From: JAVBWI01 sp036677445
GTDB lineage: Bacteria; Bacillota; Clostridia; Christensenellales; CAG-138
Length of the DNA: 64,000 bases
Reading direction: 5' to 3'
Assembly (NCBI GenBank): GCA_036677445.1
Contig: JAVBWI010000017.1
Location: 62,001 to 126,000 of the forward strand
This document shows, piece after piece, positions 37,524 to 46,448 of this stretch. The position numbers and the translations under genes were made by a program. Below the pieces are notes generated by a model. The model did no database searches. It was not told the DNA's origin and was given only the letters and a program-made list of their open reading frames with translations. The stretch's first letter is position 1. The number at the start of each line of letters is the position of its first letter.

Positions 37524-39884
37524 TTACCTGCAATACAGGCTGGGCATGGGCTTGATGCGCCAGATATCCTGCGCGTACTCGCGCACGGTACGGTCGCTGG
37601 AAAACTTTCCGGCGGACGCAGTGTTGTTTAGGCACATACGCCCGAACGCCATGCGGTCCTGGTAAGCGCGGTTGACCTCCAGCTTTTTCTCGATATACGG
37701 AAGCATCTCCAGCAGCACGTAATATTGGTCCGGCAGGCCGTAGCTGCCGCCGGTGAGGAGGCTGCAGTGCAGCTCGTCGAATATATCCAGCCTGCCGAAG
37801 GTACCGTCCACCAGCGTATCCACAACGCGGCGGATGCGCGGTTCATTGCGGTGCAGCTCGCGCGGGTCGTATTTGGGGCGGATGGCGGTCAGTTCCGCAA
37901 CGGATTTGCCGAATATGAAGTTGTTTTCGGCGCCGGCCTCTTCCACGATCTCTACCGTCGCGCCGTCATAAGTTCCCAGCGTCACGGCGCCGTTTAGCAT
38001 CAGCTTCATGTTGCCGGTGCCGCTCGCCTCGGTGCCCGCGGGAGAGATCTGCTCGCTCACATCCGCCGCGGGCAGTATGCGCTCGGCGTACGAAACATTG
38101 TAATTGGCAACGAACACCGCGCGCAGCTGGTCCGATACGGCGGGGTCGGCGTTTACCATGCGGGCCACCTCGTGTATGAACTTAATGATGGCCTTGGCCC
38201 GCCAATACCCCGGCGCGGCTTTGGCGCCAAACAGGAACGCTGTGGGCGTAAAGTCCGTAATCCGCCCTTCCTTCAGGCCAAAGTAGATGTCGAGTATGGA
38301 AAACGCGTTCAACAGCTGCCGTTTATATTCATGCATGCGCTTGACCTGCACATCGAACAGGAAATCCGGCGGCAGCAGAATACCCTCCGCTTTTTGCACA
38401 TAGGCGGAAAGCTGCGCCTTCTTTTGGCGTTTGACGGCGTTGAAGGCTGTAATATCCGCATTCGCCGTATACGCTTTGAGCTTACTAAGCTCGTCAAGCT
38501 CGCGTATCCAGCCGTCGCCGATTCGCTGTGTAATAAACTCTGCAAGCTCGGGGTTACACAGCTTGAGCCAGCGGCGCTGCGTAACGCCGTTGGTCTTGTT
38601 CTGGAAGCGTTCGGGGAAAAGCGTATAAAAATGCTTCAATACGTCGCTTTTCAATATCTCGGTGTGTATCTTCGCCACGCCGTTGACGGTGCGCGAGCAA
38701 TAGGAAGCGAGGTTTGCCATGTGTATGACCGGCCCCTGTATGATGGAAACCTCGTGGATGCACCCGTACCCCTTCTGCATCAGCTCGCCGCAGAACCGCG
38801 CGTTGATGCGGTAGATGATGTCGAATACCTCGGGAATGACGGATTTAAAGAGCTCCACATCCCACTTCTCCATCGCCTCGGCCATGACGGTGTGGTTGGT
38901 ATAGGAAAATATACTGCCCGCCGCTTCAAAGGCCTCCTCAAAGCTTTGGCCTTCGAGCATTAGCAGGCGTATCAGCTCGGGGATACTGACCACCGGGTGG
39001 GTGTCGTTCAACTGTATGGCCACCGTGTCGGCCAGGCCTTTCAGGCTGCCGCGGGCGCGCTTGAAGTTAAAGAGTATATCCTGCAGCGAGGCGCTCGAAA
39101 GGAAATACTGCTGCTTAAGCCTAAGCTGCTTTCCCGCATAGGTGCTGTCGTTGGGGTAGAGCACGCGGGTAATATCCTCCACGGCGTTCTTTTCGCGCAC
39201 GGCCAGCGCGTACTGCTGCTCGTTGAAGGCCTGGAAGTCGAACTCTTCAATGGCTTCGCTCTGCCACAGGCGGAGCGTGCCGATGTTATCCGTCTTATAG
39301 CCCAGTATGGGCATGTCGTAGGGTACCGCGCGCACGGTCTGCCCGGCAAAGCATACGTTTACGGCATGCGTGTCGCGGCGGAGGCTCCAGGGGTCGCCCA
39401 GGCGCTGCCAGTCGTCCGCGCTTTCCGCCTGAAAGCCGTCGCGAAAGCTCTGGCGGAACAGGCCGAATTTGTAGCGGATGCCGTAGCCGTCGAGCGGCAG
39501 CTCGTGCGTGGCGGCGGAATCGAGGAAGCAGGCCGCAAGCCTGCCCAGGCCGCCGTTGCCCAGGGCCGCATCCTCGATATCCTCAAATGCGGCAAAATCC
39601 AGCCCTTCGGCGGCAAACGCCTCGCGTACGGTCTCCAGCGCGCCCATCGACAGAAGGTTGTTGTACACCATGCGCCCCATCATATACTCGGCGCTGAAAT
39701 AATACGCGCGGCGCACGCAGTCGCGCGCGTGGCGGCTCGCATACCAGCCCTCGGCGATATCCGACATGACCTCGTTGCCCAGCGCATCGTGCAGCTGCGC
39801 CACGGCGGCTTCTTTCAGAGTCACCTGGTAGTCGCTTTTCAGCCTTCGTTCAATGCTCTCTATCAAATCCTGCTTGTCCTTCAT
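37524..39884 (-). CDS. glgP: Glycogen/starch/alpha-glucan phosphorylase
   Basis: 786 residues, close to family length. Visible: AYYFSAEYMMGRMVYNNLLSMG, the active-site EDIEDAALGNGGLGRLAACFLDSAATHELPLDGYGIRY region, TNHTVMAEAMEKWDVEL, VKRMHEYKRQLLNAF and the pyridoxal phosphate site EASGTGNMKLMLNGAVTLGTYDGA (Lys in NMKLMLNG). It removes glucose-1-phosphate from alpha-1,4-glucans in the cytoplasm. GAGGTG lies ten bases before ATG. A TTGCAT-N16-TATAAT promoter precedes the gene, and no other glycogen gene is next to it, so it is probably a single transcription unit that may read on into the TIGR01906 and tsaD genes. Confidence 0.96.
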   Translation of the reverse strand: MKDKQDLIESIERRLKSDYQVTLKEAAVAQLHDALGNEVMSDIAEGWYASRHARDCVRRAYYFSAEYMMGRMVYNNLLSMGALETVREAFAAEGLDFAAFEDIEDAALGNGGLGRLAACFLDSAATHELPLDGYGIRYKFGLFRQSFRDGFQAESADDWQRLGDPWSLRRDTHAVNVCFAGQTVRAVPYDMPILGYKTDNIGTLRLWQSEAIEEFDFQAFNEQQYALAVREKNAVEDITRVLYPNDSTYAGKQLRLKQQYFLSSASLQDILFNFKRARGSLKGLADTVAIQLNDTHPVVSIPELIRLLMLEGQSFEEAFEAAGSIFSYTNHTVMAEAMEKWDVELFKSVIPEVFDIIYRINARFCGELMQKGYGCIHEVSIIQGPVIHMANLASYCSRTVNGVAKIHTEILKSDVLKHFYTLFPERFQNKTNGVTQRRWLKLCNPELAEFITQRIGDGWIRELDELSKLKAYTANADITAFNAVKRQKKAQLSAYVQKAEGILLPPDFLFDVQVKRMHEYKRQLLNAFSILDIYFGLKEGRITDFTPTAFLFGAKAAPGYWRAKAIIKFIHEVARMVNADPAVSDQLRAVFVANYNVSYAERILPAADVSEQISPAGTEASGTGNMKLMLNGAVTLGTYDGATVEIVEEAGAENNFIFGKSVAELTAIRPKYDPRELHRNEPRIRRVVDTLVDGTFGRLDIFDELHCSLLTGGSYGLPDQYYVLLEMLPYIEKKLEVNRAYQDRMAFGRMCLNNTASAGKFSSDRTVREYAQDIWRIKPMPSLYCR

Positions 39885-39989
39885 CCTGCGGGCTCACCTC
39901 AAAACATAAAATCGCTTATACCACCACCGGCGTCAGCAAGGCAAAATCCGCCTGCTTCCGGTATTTTGGAGCATAAACCTATACCGCAC

Positions 39990-40017
39990 ATTATACCATG
40001 CCCCGGTCCGAATGCAA
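39990..40017 (-). promoter_or_regulatory. Candidate glgP promoter
   Basis: On the minus strand TTGCAT (40017-40012), 16-base spacer, TATAAT (39995-39990). It leaves about 100 bases of leader before glgP. The rest of the gap to the nfeD gene holds its own -10 and nothing else recognisable. Confidence 0.6.
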
Positions 40018-40142
40018 ATCCCGTGCAAAGCGGCGCATTCCAGAATACTTGCGCAGATTTCGCTTCCATACCGGTATTGTATGCAGCGAAGGCGCATCAC
40101 GCGCACATCACAAATATTTCACATCGCCTGAACAGCATTTTA

Positions 40143-40151
40143 TGGTATAAT
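40143..40151 (+). promoter_or_regulatory. Extended -10 promoter candidate for the nfeD-floA operon
   Basis: TGG-TATAAT (40143-40151), an extended -10 without a convincing -35; about 70 bases upstream of the nfeD start. Confidence 0.5.
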
Positions 40152-40226
40152 AAGAATATACAACCGCCGAATTGACCGGCAGGCAGGACACTGACATCTT
40201 AGGGCAACCTCGGGAGGTAATGATTT

Positions 40227-40718
40227 ATGGATAATATGGTCGCAACATTGATTTGTCTGGGCATTGGCCTGCTGCTCTTCGTTGGGGAAATGTTTACGCC
40301 GGGCTTAGGCGCTATGGGCGTGCTGGGCACCATCGCGCTGTTCGCGGCGGTCATGCTGCAGATCAGCAACCCCGTGGGCATACTGTTCATGGTCGCGCTC
40401 GTACTCTTCCTCGTGGCCGTGGCGCTCCTGGTATTTTTCCGGCTGGCCATGAAGGGGAAATTCGACAAGTCGCGCATCATACTCAATGAACGCATCGACG
40501 GCAGTTCCAACAGCTTAAAGGAAACCGACTTTCAGAGCTACGTCGGCAGCACCGGCGTGGCGCTTACCGCGCTTCGCCCCGCGGGCAAGGCGGAATTCGA
40601 CGGCAAAATGCTGGATGTCGTGACCGGGGGCGAATTCCTGCCCAAAGGCGCGCAAGTGCAGGTTTTAAAAGCCGAAGGGCTGCGCATACTCGTGCGTGCG
40701 GTCACCGCGGAGGAATAG
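40227..40718 (+). CDS. NfeD-family membrane protein (short form)
   Basis: 163 residues, ATG with GGGAGG eight bases upstream. Three or four membrane helices fill the first 80 residues (MVATLICLGIGLLLFVGEMFTPGLGAMGVLGTIALFAAVML...FMVALVLFLVAVALLVFF). A C-terminal soluble OB-fold (VGSTGVALTALRPAGKAEFDGKMLDVVTGGEFLPKGAQVQVLKAEGLRILVR) is the NfeD domain. The ClpP-like protease domain of long NfeD proteins is absent. NfeD partners flotillins in membrane microdomains, and here the floA gene follows two genes later, supporting the assignment. Confidence 0.92.
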   Translation: MDNMVATLICLGIGLLLFVGEMFTPGLGAMGVLGTIALFAAVMLQISNPVGILFMVALVLFLVAVALLVFFRLAMKGKFDKSRIILNERIDGSSNSLKETDFQSYVGSTGVALTALRPAGKAEFDGKMLDVVTGGEFLPKGAQVQVLKAEGLRILVRAVTAEE

Positions 40719-40723
40719 CCGCC

Positions 40724-40957
40724 ATGCCCTTTTGCAAAACCTGCGGCACATTCTATCCGAAATCCCTGGGCGTATGCCCCAAGTGCAACGCCAACGAGCT
40801 GTTGGAACAGCAAGCGGACGCAGTACCCCCGCCGCTCGCCCCGGAGGCGGAATACGCGCTAAAAAAGCGCAGGTGGATTGCCATTATTGTCGGGCTGCCG
40901 ATGCTGATCGGCTTTATTTACGGGATATACTATATCGTAAAGCTGCTGCAACCGTGA
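40724..40957 (+). CDS. Zinc-ribbon membrane microprotein in the floA operon
   Basis: 77 residues, GGAGG reaching into the preceding stop, five-base gap. N-terminal zinc ribbon FCKTCGTFYPKSLGVCPKCNA (CxxC...CxxC), Pro/Ala-rich linker, then one membrane helix (WIAIIVGLPMLIGFIYGIYYIVKLL). The ribbon would face the cytoplasm. It is inserted between nfeD and floA, a place not occupied in Bacillus, so a role in the flotillin complex is possible but unproven. Confidence 0.75.
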   Translation: MPFCKTCGTFYPKSLGVCPKCNANELLEQQADAVPPPLAPEAEYALKKRRWIAIIVGLPMLIGFIYGIYYIVKLLQP

Positions 40958-41014
40958 GTTTCCCATTATGCCACAAAAACCCCTGAACACCCTCGAATAA
41001 GAAAGGAGCGCACT

Positions 41015-42001
41015 ATGGACATCCAAATCCTCATGGCCTTCATCATCATTGCCGCCGTCATCATATTTCTGGCAATATTCTTCAGTTTCATACCGCTTCG
41101 GCTGTGGATCTCGGCGCTGGCCTCCGGCGTAAAGGTACGCATCACGCAGCTGATCGGTATGCGCATCCGCAAGGTCATCCCCGCGCGCATCGTCAACCCC
41201 ATGATCAAGGCGACAAAGGCGGGCCTGCAATTACCCATCGATAAGCTGGAAGCGCATTATCTCGCGGGCGGTAACGTGGACCGTGTGGTAAACGCCCTTG
41301 TCGCCGCGCAGCGCGCGGGCATCCCGCTGGATTTTGAGCGTGCCTGCGCCATCGACCTCGCCGGGCGCGACGTATTGAACGCCGTGCAAATGAGCGTCAA
41401 CCCCAAGGTCATTGAAACTCCTGTCATCGCCGCCATCGCAAAGGACGGCATCGAGCTTCGCGCCAAGGCGCGCGTCACCGTGCGCGCCAACATCGACCGC
41501 CTGGTCGGCGGCGCGGGCGAGGAAACCATCATCGCCCGTATCGGCGAGGGTATCGTCACCACGGTAGGTTCCGCGCAGAGCCACAAGGAAGTGCTGGAGA
41601 ACCCCGACAGTATCTCCAAAACAGTGCTCAACAAGGGTCTCGACGCGGGCACCGCTTTCGAGATACTCTCCATCGACATCGCGGATGTGGACGTGGGCCG
41701 CAATATCGGCGCACAGCTGCAGATCGACCAGGCCGAAGCGGATAAGCGCATTGCACAGGCCAAGGCGGAAGAGCGCCGCGCGATGGCAGTCGCCCAGGAG
41801 CAGGAAAACAAGGCGGAAGTACAGGGCATGCGCGCCAAGGTCATCGAGGCCGAGGCGGAAGTGCCGCGCGCAATGGCGCACGCGTTCCGCGAAGGCAAGC
41901 TGGGCGTGATGGATTATTACAATATGCAGAACGTCATTTCCGATACGGAGATGCGTAAATCCATCTCCAAGGGCACAGAGGCGGAGAAGAAGGAAGACTG
42001 A
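41015..42001 (+). CDS. floA: Flotillin-like protein FloA
   Basis: 328 residues, ribosome binding site GAAAGGAG. One N-terminal hairpin membrane segment (ILMAFIIIAAVIIFLAIFFSFIPL), then the FloA signatures RLWISALASGVKVRITQLIGMRIRKVIPARIV, GGNVDRVVNALVAAQRAGIPLDFERACAIDLAGRDVLNAVQMSVNPKVIETP and the C-terminal coiled coil (QLQIDQAEADKRIAQAKAEERRAMAVAQEQENKAEVQGMRAKVIEAEAEVPRAMAHAFREGKLGVMDYYNMQN). FloA scaffolds functional membrane microdomains and affects membrane fluidity and wall synthesis. Operon order nfeD - zinc ribbon - floA - following gene matches yqeZ-yqfA-yqfB of Bacillus in outline. Confidence 0.96.
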   Translation: MDIQILMAFIIIAAVIIFLAIFFSFIPLRLWISALASGVKVRITQLIGMRIRKVIPARIVNPMIKATKAGLQLPIDKLEAHYLAGGNVDRVVNALVAAQRAGIPLDFERACAIDLAGRDVLNAVQMSVNPKVIETPVIAAIAKDGIELRAKARVTVRANIDRLVGGAGEETIIARIGEGIVTTVGSAQSHKEVLENPDSISKTVLNKGLDAGTAFEILSIDIADVDVGRNIGAQLQIDQAEADKRIAQAKAEERRAMAVAQEQENKAEVQGMRAKVIEAEAEVPRAMAHAFREGKLGVMDYYNMQNVISDTEMRKSISKGTEAEKKED

Positions 42002-42041
42002 TTGGAAAATGCATTACCTTCCGCGAAAGGAGGTAACCGTT

Positions 42042-42704
42042 ATGGAACTATTGATCATACTCGGCGTGATATTCGCCATTATCAACGGGCTCTCCAAAAA
42101 GAAGCAGCGGGAGGCGCAGGAAGCGCGCCGCCGCGCCGCGCAGGCGCAACAGGCGCAAGCGCAGATGCGGCAGGGGGCGGCTCCCGACGACCCGCGGTTC
42201 CCGCCCGCGCAGGCGCCGCGTGATACGCGTTATCAGGAGTATACCCCGCCGCCCCAAGCGTTCGACCCGCGGTTCCCCCAGCTTAGCCAGCAGGAGATCG
42301 CTGCCGCGCAGGCGCGCCGCCGCGCGGAACAGGAAGCGGAGCGCAAACGGCAGCGGGCCGCCCGCCCGGCAGCGCTCGCCGAAGGGGAAGGTACGCCCGG
42401 CATGGGCGGCCGTATGTCGGCGCCCGGCACTACGATCGAAAGCCGTATGGAGGAGACGCGCGGCCGCCGCCATACGCTTGAGGCCAGCAGCCTCACGGGC
42501 CACGCGCACACCGAAAGCAGCATGGGGGGCGCGCCGGAGCATTGCCCGCCGCAGACCGTACGTGTCGCCGCGAGCGTTCCCGCGCACGCTTCCCCCGCGA
42601 TACCCGCGGCGCTCGCCCGGCTCTCGACTGACCACAACGCGGTCATGCAAGCCATACTCTACGGTGAAATATTAGGGAAACCAAAGGCGATGCGCCGCGC
42701 ATAG
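42042..42704 (+). CDS. Membrane-anchored Arg/Gln/Ala-rich protein downstream of floA
   Basis: 220 residues from Met 42042, which has a perfect AAAGGAGG site; the earlier Met 42009 lacks one. A single N-terminal hydrophobic helix (MELLIILGVIFAIINGLS) is followed by a basic, low-complexity coiled-coil-like stretch (KKKQREAQEARRRAAQAQQAQAQM). Then come a Pro-rich linker, a second Arg/Glu helix (AAAQARRRAEQEAERKRQRAARPA), and a conserved-looking end 'HNAVMQAILYGEILGKPKAMR'. No enzymatic motif. It sits 40 bases after floA in the same operon, suggesting a role at flotillin domains (inference). Confidence 0.7.
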   Translation: MELLIILGVIFAIINGLSKKKQREAQEARRRAAQAQQAQAQMRQGAAPDDPRFPPAQAPRDTRYQEYTPPPQAFDPRFPQLSQQEIAAAQARRRAEQEAERKRQRAARPAALAEGEGTPGMGGRMSAPGTTIESRMEETRGRRHTLEASSLTGHAHTESSMGGAPEHCPPQTVRVAASVPAHASPAIPAALARLSTDHNAVMQAILYGEILGKPKAMRRA

Positions 42705-42717
42705 TCGGAGGGGTCAC

Positions 42718-44304
42718 TTGCACAAAAGAACGGAAACATGGCTGATCGCAGCGTTTTTAACGCTGCTTTCAGCCGCATATGCGTATTGGCTGTTTACCAC
42801 CACCGCGTACGCGGCGGCATCCGCCGTCTTCAGCGCGGGGGTGTGTTTGCTGTTCGGGCTTGTGGGCGCGGAGGGTATCCGGGCGGTGCTCAATAGCTGG
42901 CGTGGCGAACCGGAAGTGGATATTGCGGCGGGCTTGGGGCGCCGCAGCCTCAGGCCGTCCCACCGCCATCCCGTGCTGCGGCTGTTCCTCGCCGTGTTAC
43001 TCGCGCGGCTGCTGGTGTTTGCACTGGCGTACGCGTTCCATGTGCTGCAAAACGGTTATCAGGGCGGGCTGCTGGACACGCTCACGCTATGGCTCAAGGG
43101 CGACGCGCCGCATTATTTGGGCATTGCGGATAACTGGTATGTTACACAAGGCGATCCCCGTTTCCATATCGTGTTCTTCCCTCTTTACCCCATTGCGGTA
43201 CGGCTTTTCAACCTCGTTGTACAAAACACGTTCGCGGCCGGGCTGGTCGCCTCGCTGCTCTTTACCGTCGCGGCATGCATACTGCTCTACGAACTGGCCT
43301 TGCTGGATATGGACCGCGCCGCCGCAAAGCGCGCGGTAAAATTCCAGCTGCTGCTGCCCGCGGCGTTTTTGCTTGCGGCGCCCATGAGCGACGCGCTGTT
43401 TTTGCTGCTTTCCGTTTTGACCATGCTGCTCACGCGCAAAAAGCATTATACGGCCGCCTGCCTGGTGGGCGGGCTTGCCGCGTTCACACGGGTGCTGGGC
43501 GTGGTGCTGCTCGTACCCATCGTTGTGGAATTGATCGGCGACGCCCTACGCAAATATAAGGAAGACGGCCGCGTTTTCCGCTTTTTGCTGCCGCGGGCGG
43601 CAGCCCTGCTCCTTGTACCGATGGGCCTGGCGATTTATTTGTATATCAATTACAACGTGACGGGCGACGCGTTCACCTTCCTCACTTATCAACGGGAACA
43701 CTGGAGCCAGCAGATGGGCTGGTTTTTCAATACGGCCGCTTACCAGACGGACTATTTGCTCAAAAAACTAGCGGACGATCTACCCGCCGCGCTGGGCCTG
43801 TGGCTTCCCAACCTGGTATTCCTTATCGGCGCGCCCCTGCTGATGCTGCTTGTGCAGCGTAAGACTGCGGCAGCCGCACAGATTATGGAGCACCCCGCGG
43901 TCACGTCCGCGGCCAAGCAATCCGTCGCAGCGGACGCTTCAAAGCAAAGCGCAGTCTCTCTGTCTGCGGATACGCCCGTTCAGGATTCGCTTTCACAGGA
44001 TTTGCTTCCATCAGAAAATAACGAGCCTGCCGCAGCTGTGCCGTCGCCGGCCCGCCCCGCGGCAATACGCCAGCCCTACCGTCTTCGCGCAAGCTATACG
44101 GCGTACTTTCTCGCGTACTATTTTGCCGGTATGGGAGCGACCTGGCTATTGAGCGCGCCCCGGTACCTTACCTGCTGCTTCCCGCTCGCCATAGCGCTCG
44201 CGTCGCTCTTGCACAGGCGTTTTGTACTGCCGGTGTATCTGCTTCTTTTCCTCGCGCAGGCGGCGTACCTGTGGGCGTATGTCGCAGGCTGGCCCGTGTA
44301 TTAA
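42718..44304 (+). CDS. PIG-V-like polytopic glycosyltransferase (predicted mannosyltransferase)
   Basis: 528 residues from TTG 42718 with GGAGGGG seven bases upstream. About ten to twelve membrane helices. After the third comes the loop LWLKGDAPHYLGIADNWYVTQGDPRFHIVFFPLYPIAVRLF, the pattern of GT-C enzymes related to PIG-V (acidic D-x-x-x-Y loop, then FFPLYP). These transfer sugars from polyprenyl-phosphate donors on the outer membrane face. A 90-residue low-complexity Ala/Ser/Gln-rich cytoplasmic insert (about 385-455) precedes the last helices. The acceptor is unknown; lipid or surface-protein glycosylation is possible. Confidence 0.82.
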   Translation: MHKRTETWLIAAFLTLLSAAYAYWLFTTTAYAAASAVFSAGVCLLFGLVGAEGIRAVLNSWRGEPEVDIAAGLGRRSLRPSHRHPVLRLFLAVLLARLLVFALAYAFHVLQNGYQGGLLDTLTLWLKGDAPHYLGIADNWYVTQGDPRFHIVFFPLYPIAVRLFNLVVQNTFAAGLVASLLFTVAACILLYELALLDMDRAAAKRAVKFQLLLPAAFLLAAPMSDALFLLLSVLTMLLTRKKHYTAACLVGGLAAFTRVLGVVLLVPIVVELIGDALRKYKEDGRVFRFLLPRAAALLLVPMGLAIYLYINYNVTGDAFTFLTYQREHWSQQMGWFFNTAAYQTDYLLKKLADDLPAALGLWLPNLVFLIGAPLLMLLVQRKTAAAAQIMEHPAVTSAAKQSVAADASKQSAVSLSADTPVQDSLSQDLLPSENNEPAAAVPSPARPAAIRQPYRLRASYTAYFLAYYFAGMGATWLLSAPRYLTCCFPLAIALASLLHRRFVLPVYLLLFLAQAAYLWAYVAGWPVY

Positions 44305-44320
44305 ATTTGAAGGAGAACAT

Positions 44321-45037
44321 ATGGAGCGACGCAACGAAAAAGGCCTGACATTATCCGAATTTTTGGCCGCATATGATGAAAACAAATACCGCCGCCCGTC
44401 GGTCACGGTGGACATGGCGGTGTTTACGCTGCTCAAAAACACACAGAATAGGCATGTGCCGGGCGTATTGCTCATCCGACGCAAGGATCACCCCTATATC
44501 GGCCGGTGGGCGCTGCCCGGCGGGTTTTTGAACATGGAAGAGGATATCGCAGCGGCCGCCGCGCGCGAGCTTCGGGAGGAAACGGGTATCTCCGGCCTGG
44601 ATTTCCGGCAGTTCGGCACCTTTGGCGCACTCGACCGCGACCCCCGCACGCGTGTGATCTCGGTGGGGCATTTTGCCGTGGCGCCCTACGGCGCGCTTGT
44701 GCCCGCCGCGGGCGACGATGCGGCGGACGCGGGGCTGTTCGCAATCAACCTTTGGCGGAGCGCCTTCACAGCCGAAGCCGAACTGTTCGATATTTCCCTC
44801 GTGGGGCCGGAGACGCTCTTTGCCCGCGCACGTCGCACGTTTGATTCCTTAGGCTCGCTTACGCTGCCCGCGCCCGGCGGCGACCTCGCGGCGGATCACG
44901 CTTTGCTGTTGTTCTCGGCGCTTCGCGCGCTTTCCCGGGAGCCTAAGAGCCGCATGGCGCGCCTGCTCGCGGGGGAGAACCCTTCCCTGATACCGGCGGC
45001 GCGGCGTGCGCTGGACACGTTGTTTTTTGACCTGTAA
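44321..45037 (+). CDS. NUDIX hydrolase
   Basis: 238 residues from Met 44321 (AAGGAG seven bases upstream). NUDIX domain: VTVDMAVFTLLKN...GVLLIRRKDHPYIGRWALPGGFLNMEEDIAAAAARELREETGI, a complete G-x5-E-x7-R-E-x2-E-E-x-G box, followed by FGTFGALDRDPRTRVISVGHFAV, typical of ADP-ribose/NADH-type pyrophosphatases. The C-terminal 80 residues (LLFSALRALSREPKSRMARLLAG...RRALDTLFF) are helical. Relatives with a longer C-terminal winged helix are NrtR regulators, but that domain is not clearly present here. Substrate not fixed by the sequence. Confidence 0.87.
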   Translation: MERRNEKGLTLSEFLAAYDENKYRRPSVTVDMAVFTLLKNTQNRHVPGVLLIRRKDHPYIGRWALPGGFLNMEEDIAAAAARELREETGISGLDFRQFGTFGALDRDPRTRVISVGHFAVAPYGALVPAAGDDAADAGLFAINLWRSAFTAEAELFDISLVGPETLFARARRTFDSLGSLTLPAPGGDLAADHALLLFSALRALSREPKSRMARLLAGENPSLIPAARRALDTLFFDL

Positions 45038-45064
45038 GCATTTTTGAAAGGAACCCAATGTACC

Positions 45065-45649
45065 ATGAACGAACTTTGGAAGCTGTTCGCCGCCTTTTTC
45101 CGTATCGGCTTGTTTACGTTCGGCGGCGGCTATTCCATGCTGCCCATGCTGGAGCATGAAGTCGTGGAGCGCCACAACTGGGTCACACAGGAAGAAATGC
45201 TGGATTACTTTGCTTTGGGGCAATGCATGCCCGGCATCATTGCCGCCAATGTCGCAATATTTATAGGACACAAGCGCCGCGGCACCCTGGGAGCGATATT
45301 CTCCACGCTGGGCGTGGTGCTGCCGTCGCTTATCATCATTACGCTCATTGCGGCCGTATTGGAAAACTTTTCGCACATCCCCGCCGTGCAGCACGCGTTC
45401 GCGGGCATCCGCGCGGCGGTGGCGGCGCTGATCGCCGCCGCGGTAGTCAGGCTCTTTAAAAACAACGTATTGCAAAAAAAGCGGGACAGCGAGGGCGAAG
45501 GCAAGGCGTTTGCGCTGCGCAGCCTTGTGCCGCTTTTGTTGTGCGCCGCCGCGTTCGTGCTGGTGGGTTTTGCGGATGTATCGCCCATCTATGTGGTCAT
45601 CGGCGCGGCCCTGGCGGGCCTGCTGCTGATGAAGCGGGGTGAAGCGTGA
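45065..45649 (+). CDS. Chromate transporter, N-terminal-type subunit
   Basis: 194 residues. A single CHR domain: FFRIGLFTFGGGYSMLPMLEHEVVERHNWVTQEEMLDYFALGQCMPGIIAANVAIFIGHKRRGTLGAIFSTLGVVLPSLIII, with five or six membrane helices. Short ChrA proteins come as adjacent pairs with opposite membrane topology that together equal one long ChrA. Its TGA overlaps the ATG of the second half, so they are made together. Members of the short family often have no proven chromate role, so substrate is uncertain. Confidence 0.9.
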   Translation: MNELWKLFAAFFRIGLFTFGGGYSMLPMLEHEVVERHNWVTQEEMLDYFALGQCMPGIIAANVAIFIGHKRRGTLGAIFSTLGVVLPSLIIITLIAAVLENFSHIPAVQHAFAGIRAAVAALIAAAVVRLFKNNVLQKKRDSEGEGKAFALRSLVPLLLCAAAFVLVGFADVSPIYVVIGAALAGLLLMKRGEA

Positions 45650-46194
45650 TGGAACTGCTGCTGCTTTGCTGGGAATTCTTTAAAACCGGCCTTTTCGCCA
45701 TCGGCGGCGGTATGGCGACCATTCCGTTTTTAACGCAGATGTCAGTGGCGCATCCCCAGTGGTTTACGATGGAGATGCTGGCGAACATGATCGCGGTAAG
45801 CGAATCGACGCCCGGACCCATCGGCGTCAACATGGCGACCTATGTGGGGTTCGTCGTCTACGGCGTGCCCGGCGCGGTGCTTGCGACTTTTTCGCTGGTG
45901 CTGCCCGCGTTTATCGTGGTGATACTCGTCGCGCGCGCGCTGGATAAATACCGCAGCAGCCCGCTGGTGGAAGCAGGGTTTGCGGGGCTTCGGCCTGCCG
46001 TCACGGGGCTGATCGCGGCGGCGGGGTATTCGGTGTTTTCCATCGCGGTACTCCCGGGCGGCGTGTTGGATATCCGCGCGGCGGCGCTCTTTTTGCTGGT
46101 GTTTGCCGTTACGCAATGGAAAAAAACCAGCAAAGTGCATCCCGTCGTGCTCATCACGCTTTCGGCGGTGATCGGCATCGTATTCCAAGCATAG
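45649..46194 (+). CDS. Chromate transporter, C-terminal-type subunit
   Basis: 181 residues: FFKTGLFAIGGGMATIPFLTQMS, WFTMEMLANMIAVSESTPGPIGVNMATYVGFVVYGVPGAVLATFSLVLPAFIVVI, the second CHR domain of the pair with about five membrane helices. ATG overlaps the preceding stop by the pattern TGATG. The stop codon is followed after two bases by a dispersed hairpin element, which probably serves as terminator or mRNA end. Confidence 0.9.
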   Translation: MELLLLCWEFFKTGLFAIGGGMATIPFLTQMSVAHPQWFTMEMLANMIAVSESTPGPIGVNMATYVGFVVYGVPGAVLATFSLVLPAFIVVILVARALDKYRSSPLVEAGFAGLRPAVTGLIAAAGYSVFSIAVLPGGVLDIRAAALFLLVFAVTQWKKTSKVHPVVLITLSAVIGIVFQA

Positions 46195-46196
46195 CT

Positions 46197-46351
46197 TGTC
46201 GAAAAAGTGGAAGTATCCACTTTTTCGAGGTTCACCGCGCAAGTTGCCGCTCGGTTTTCTGCTTCGCAGAAAGCCTGTCGCGTCAACTTACGCTTCAAGG
46301 TGTCATTTTGCACCGTACATGCCGCTGCAAAATGACGGATTGAAAGCCTAT
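46197..46351 (+). repeat. Dispersed hairpin element, family A, full copy
   Basis: Hairpin 1 TCGAAAAAGTGGA / TCCACTTTTTCGA (46199-46228); linker GGTTCACCGCGCAAGTTGCC; hairpin 2 TTTTCTG / CAGAAA; linker GTCGCGTCAACTTACGCTTC; hairpin 3 ATTTTGCA / TGCAAAAT; end GACGGATTGAAAGCC. This is the cleanest copy to use as a query. Confidence 0.85.
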
Positions 46352-46448
46352 AGCTGTATAATTTTTTTAACTTGATATTCTAAAGACGCAGGGCTTGTCG
46401 ATGGTCTGATCGGGGGTATCCCGCAGCTTATAATTTGAGGAGGTTTTC

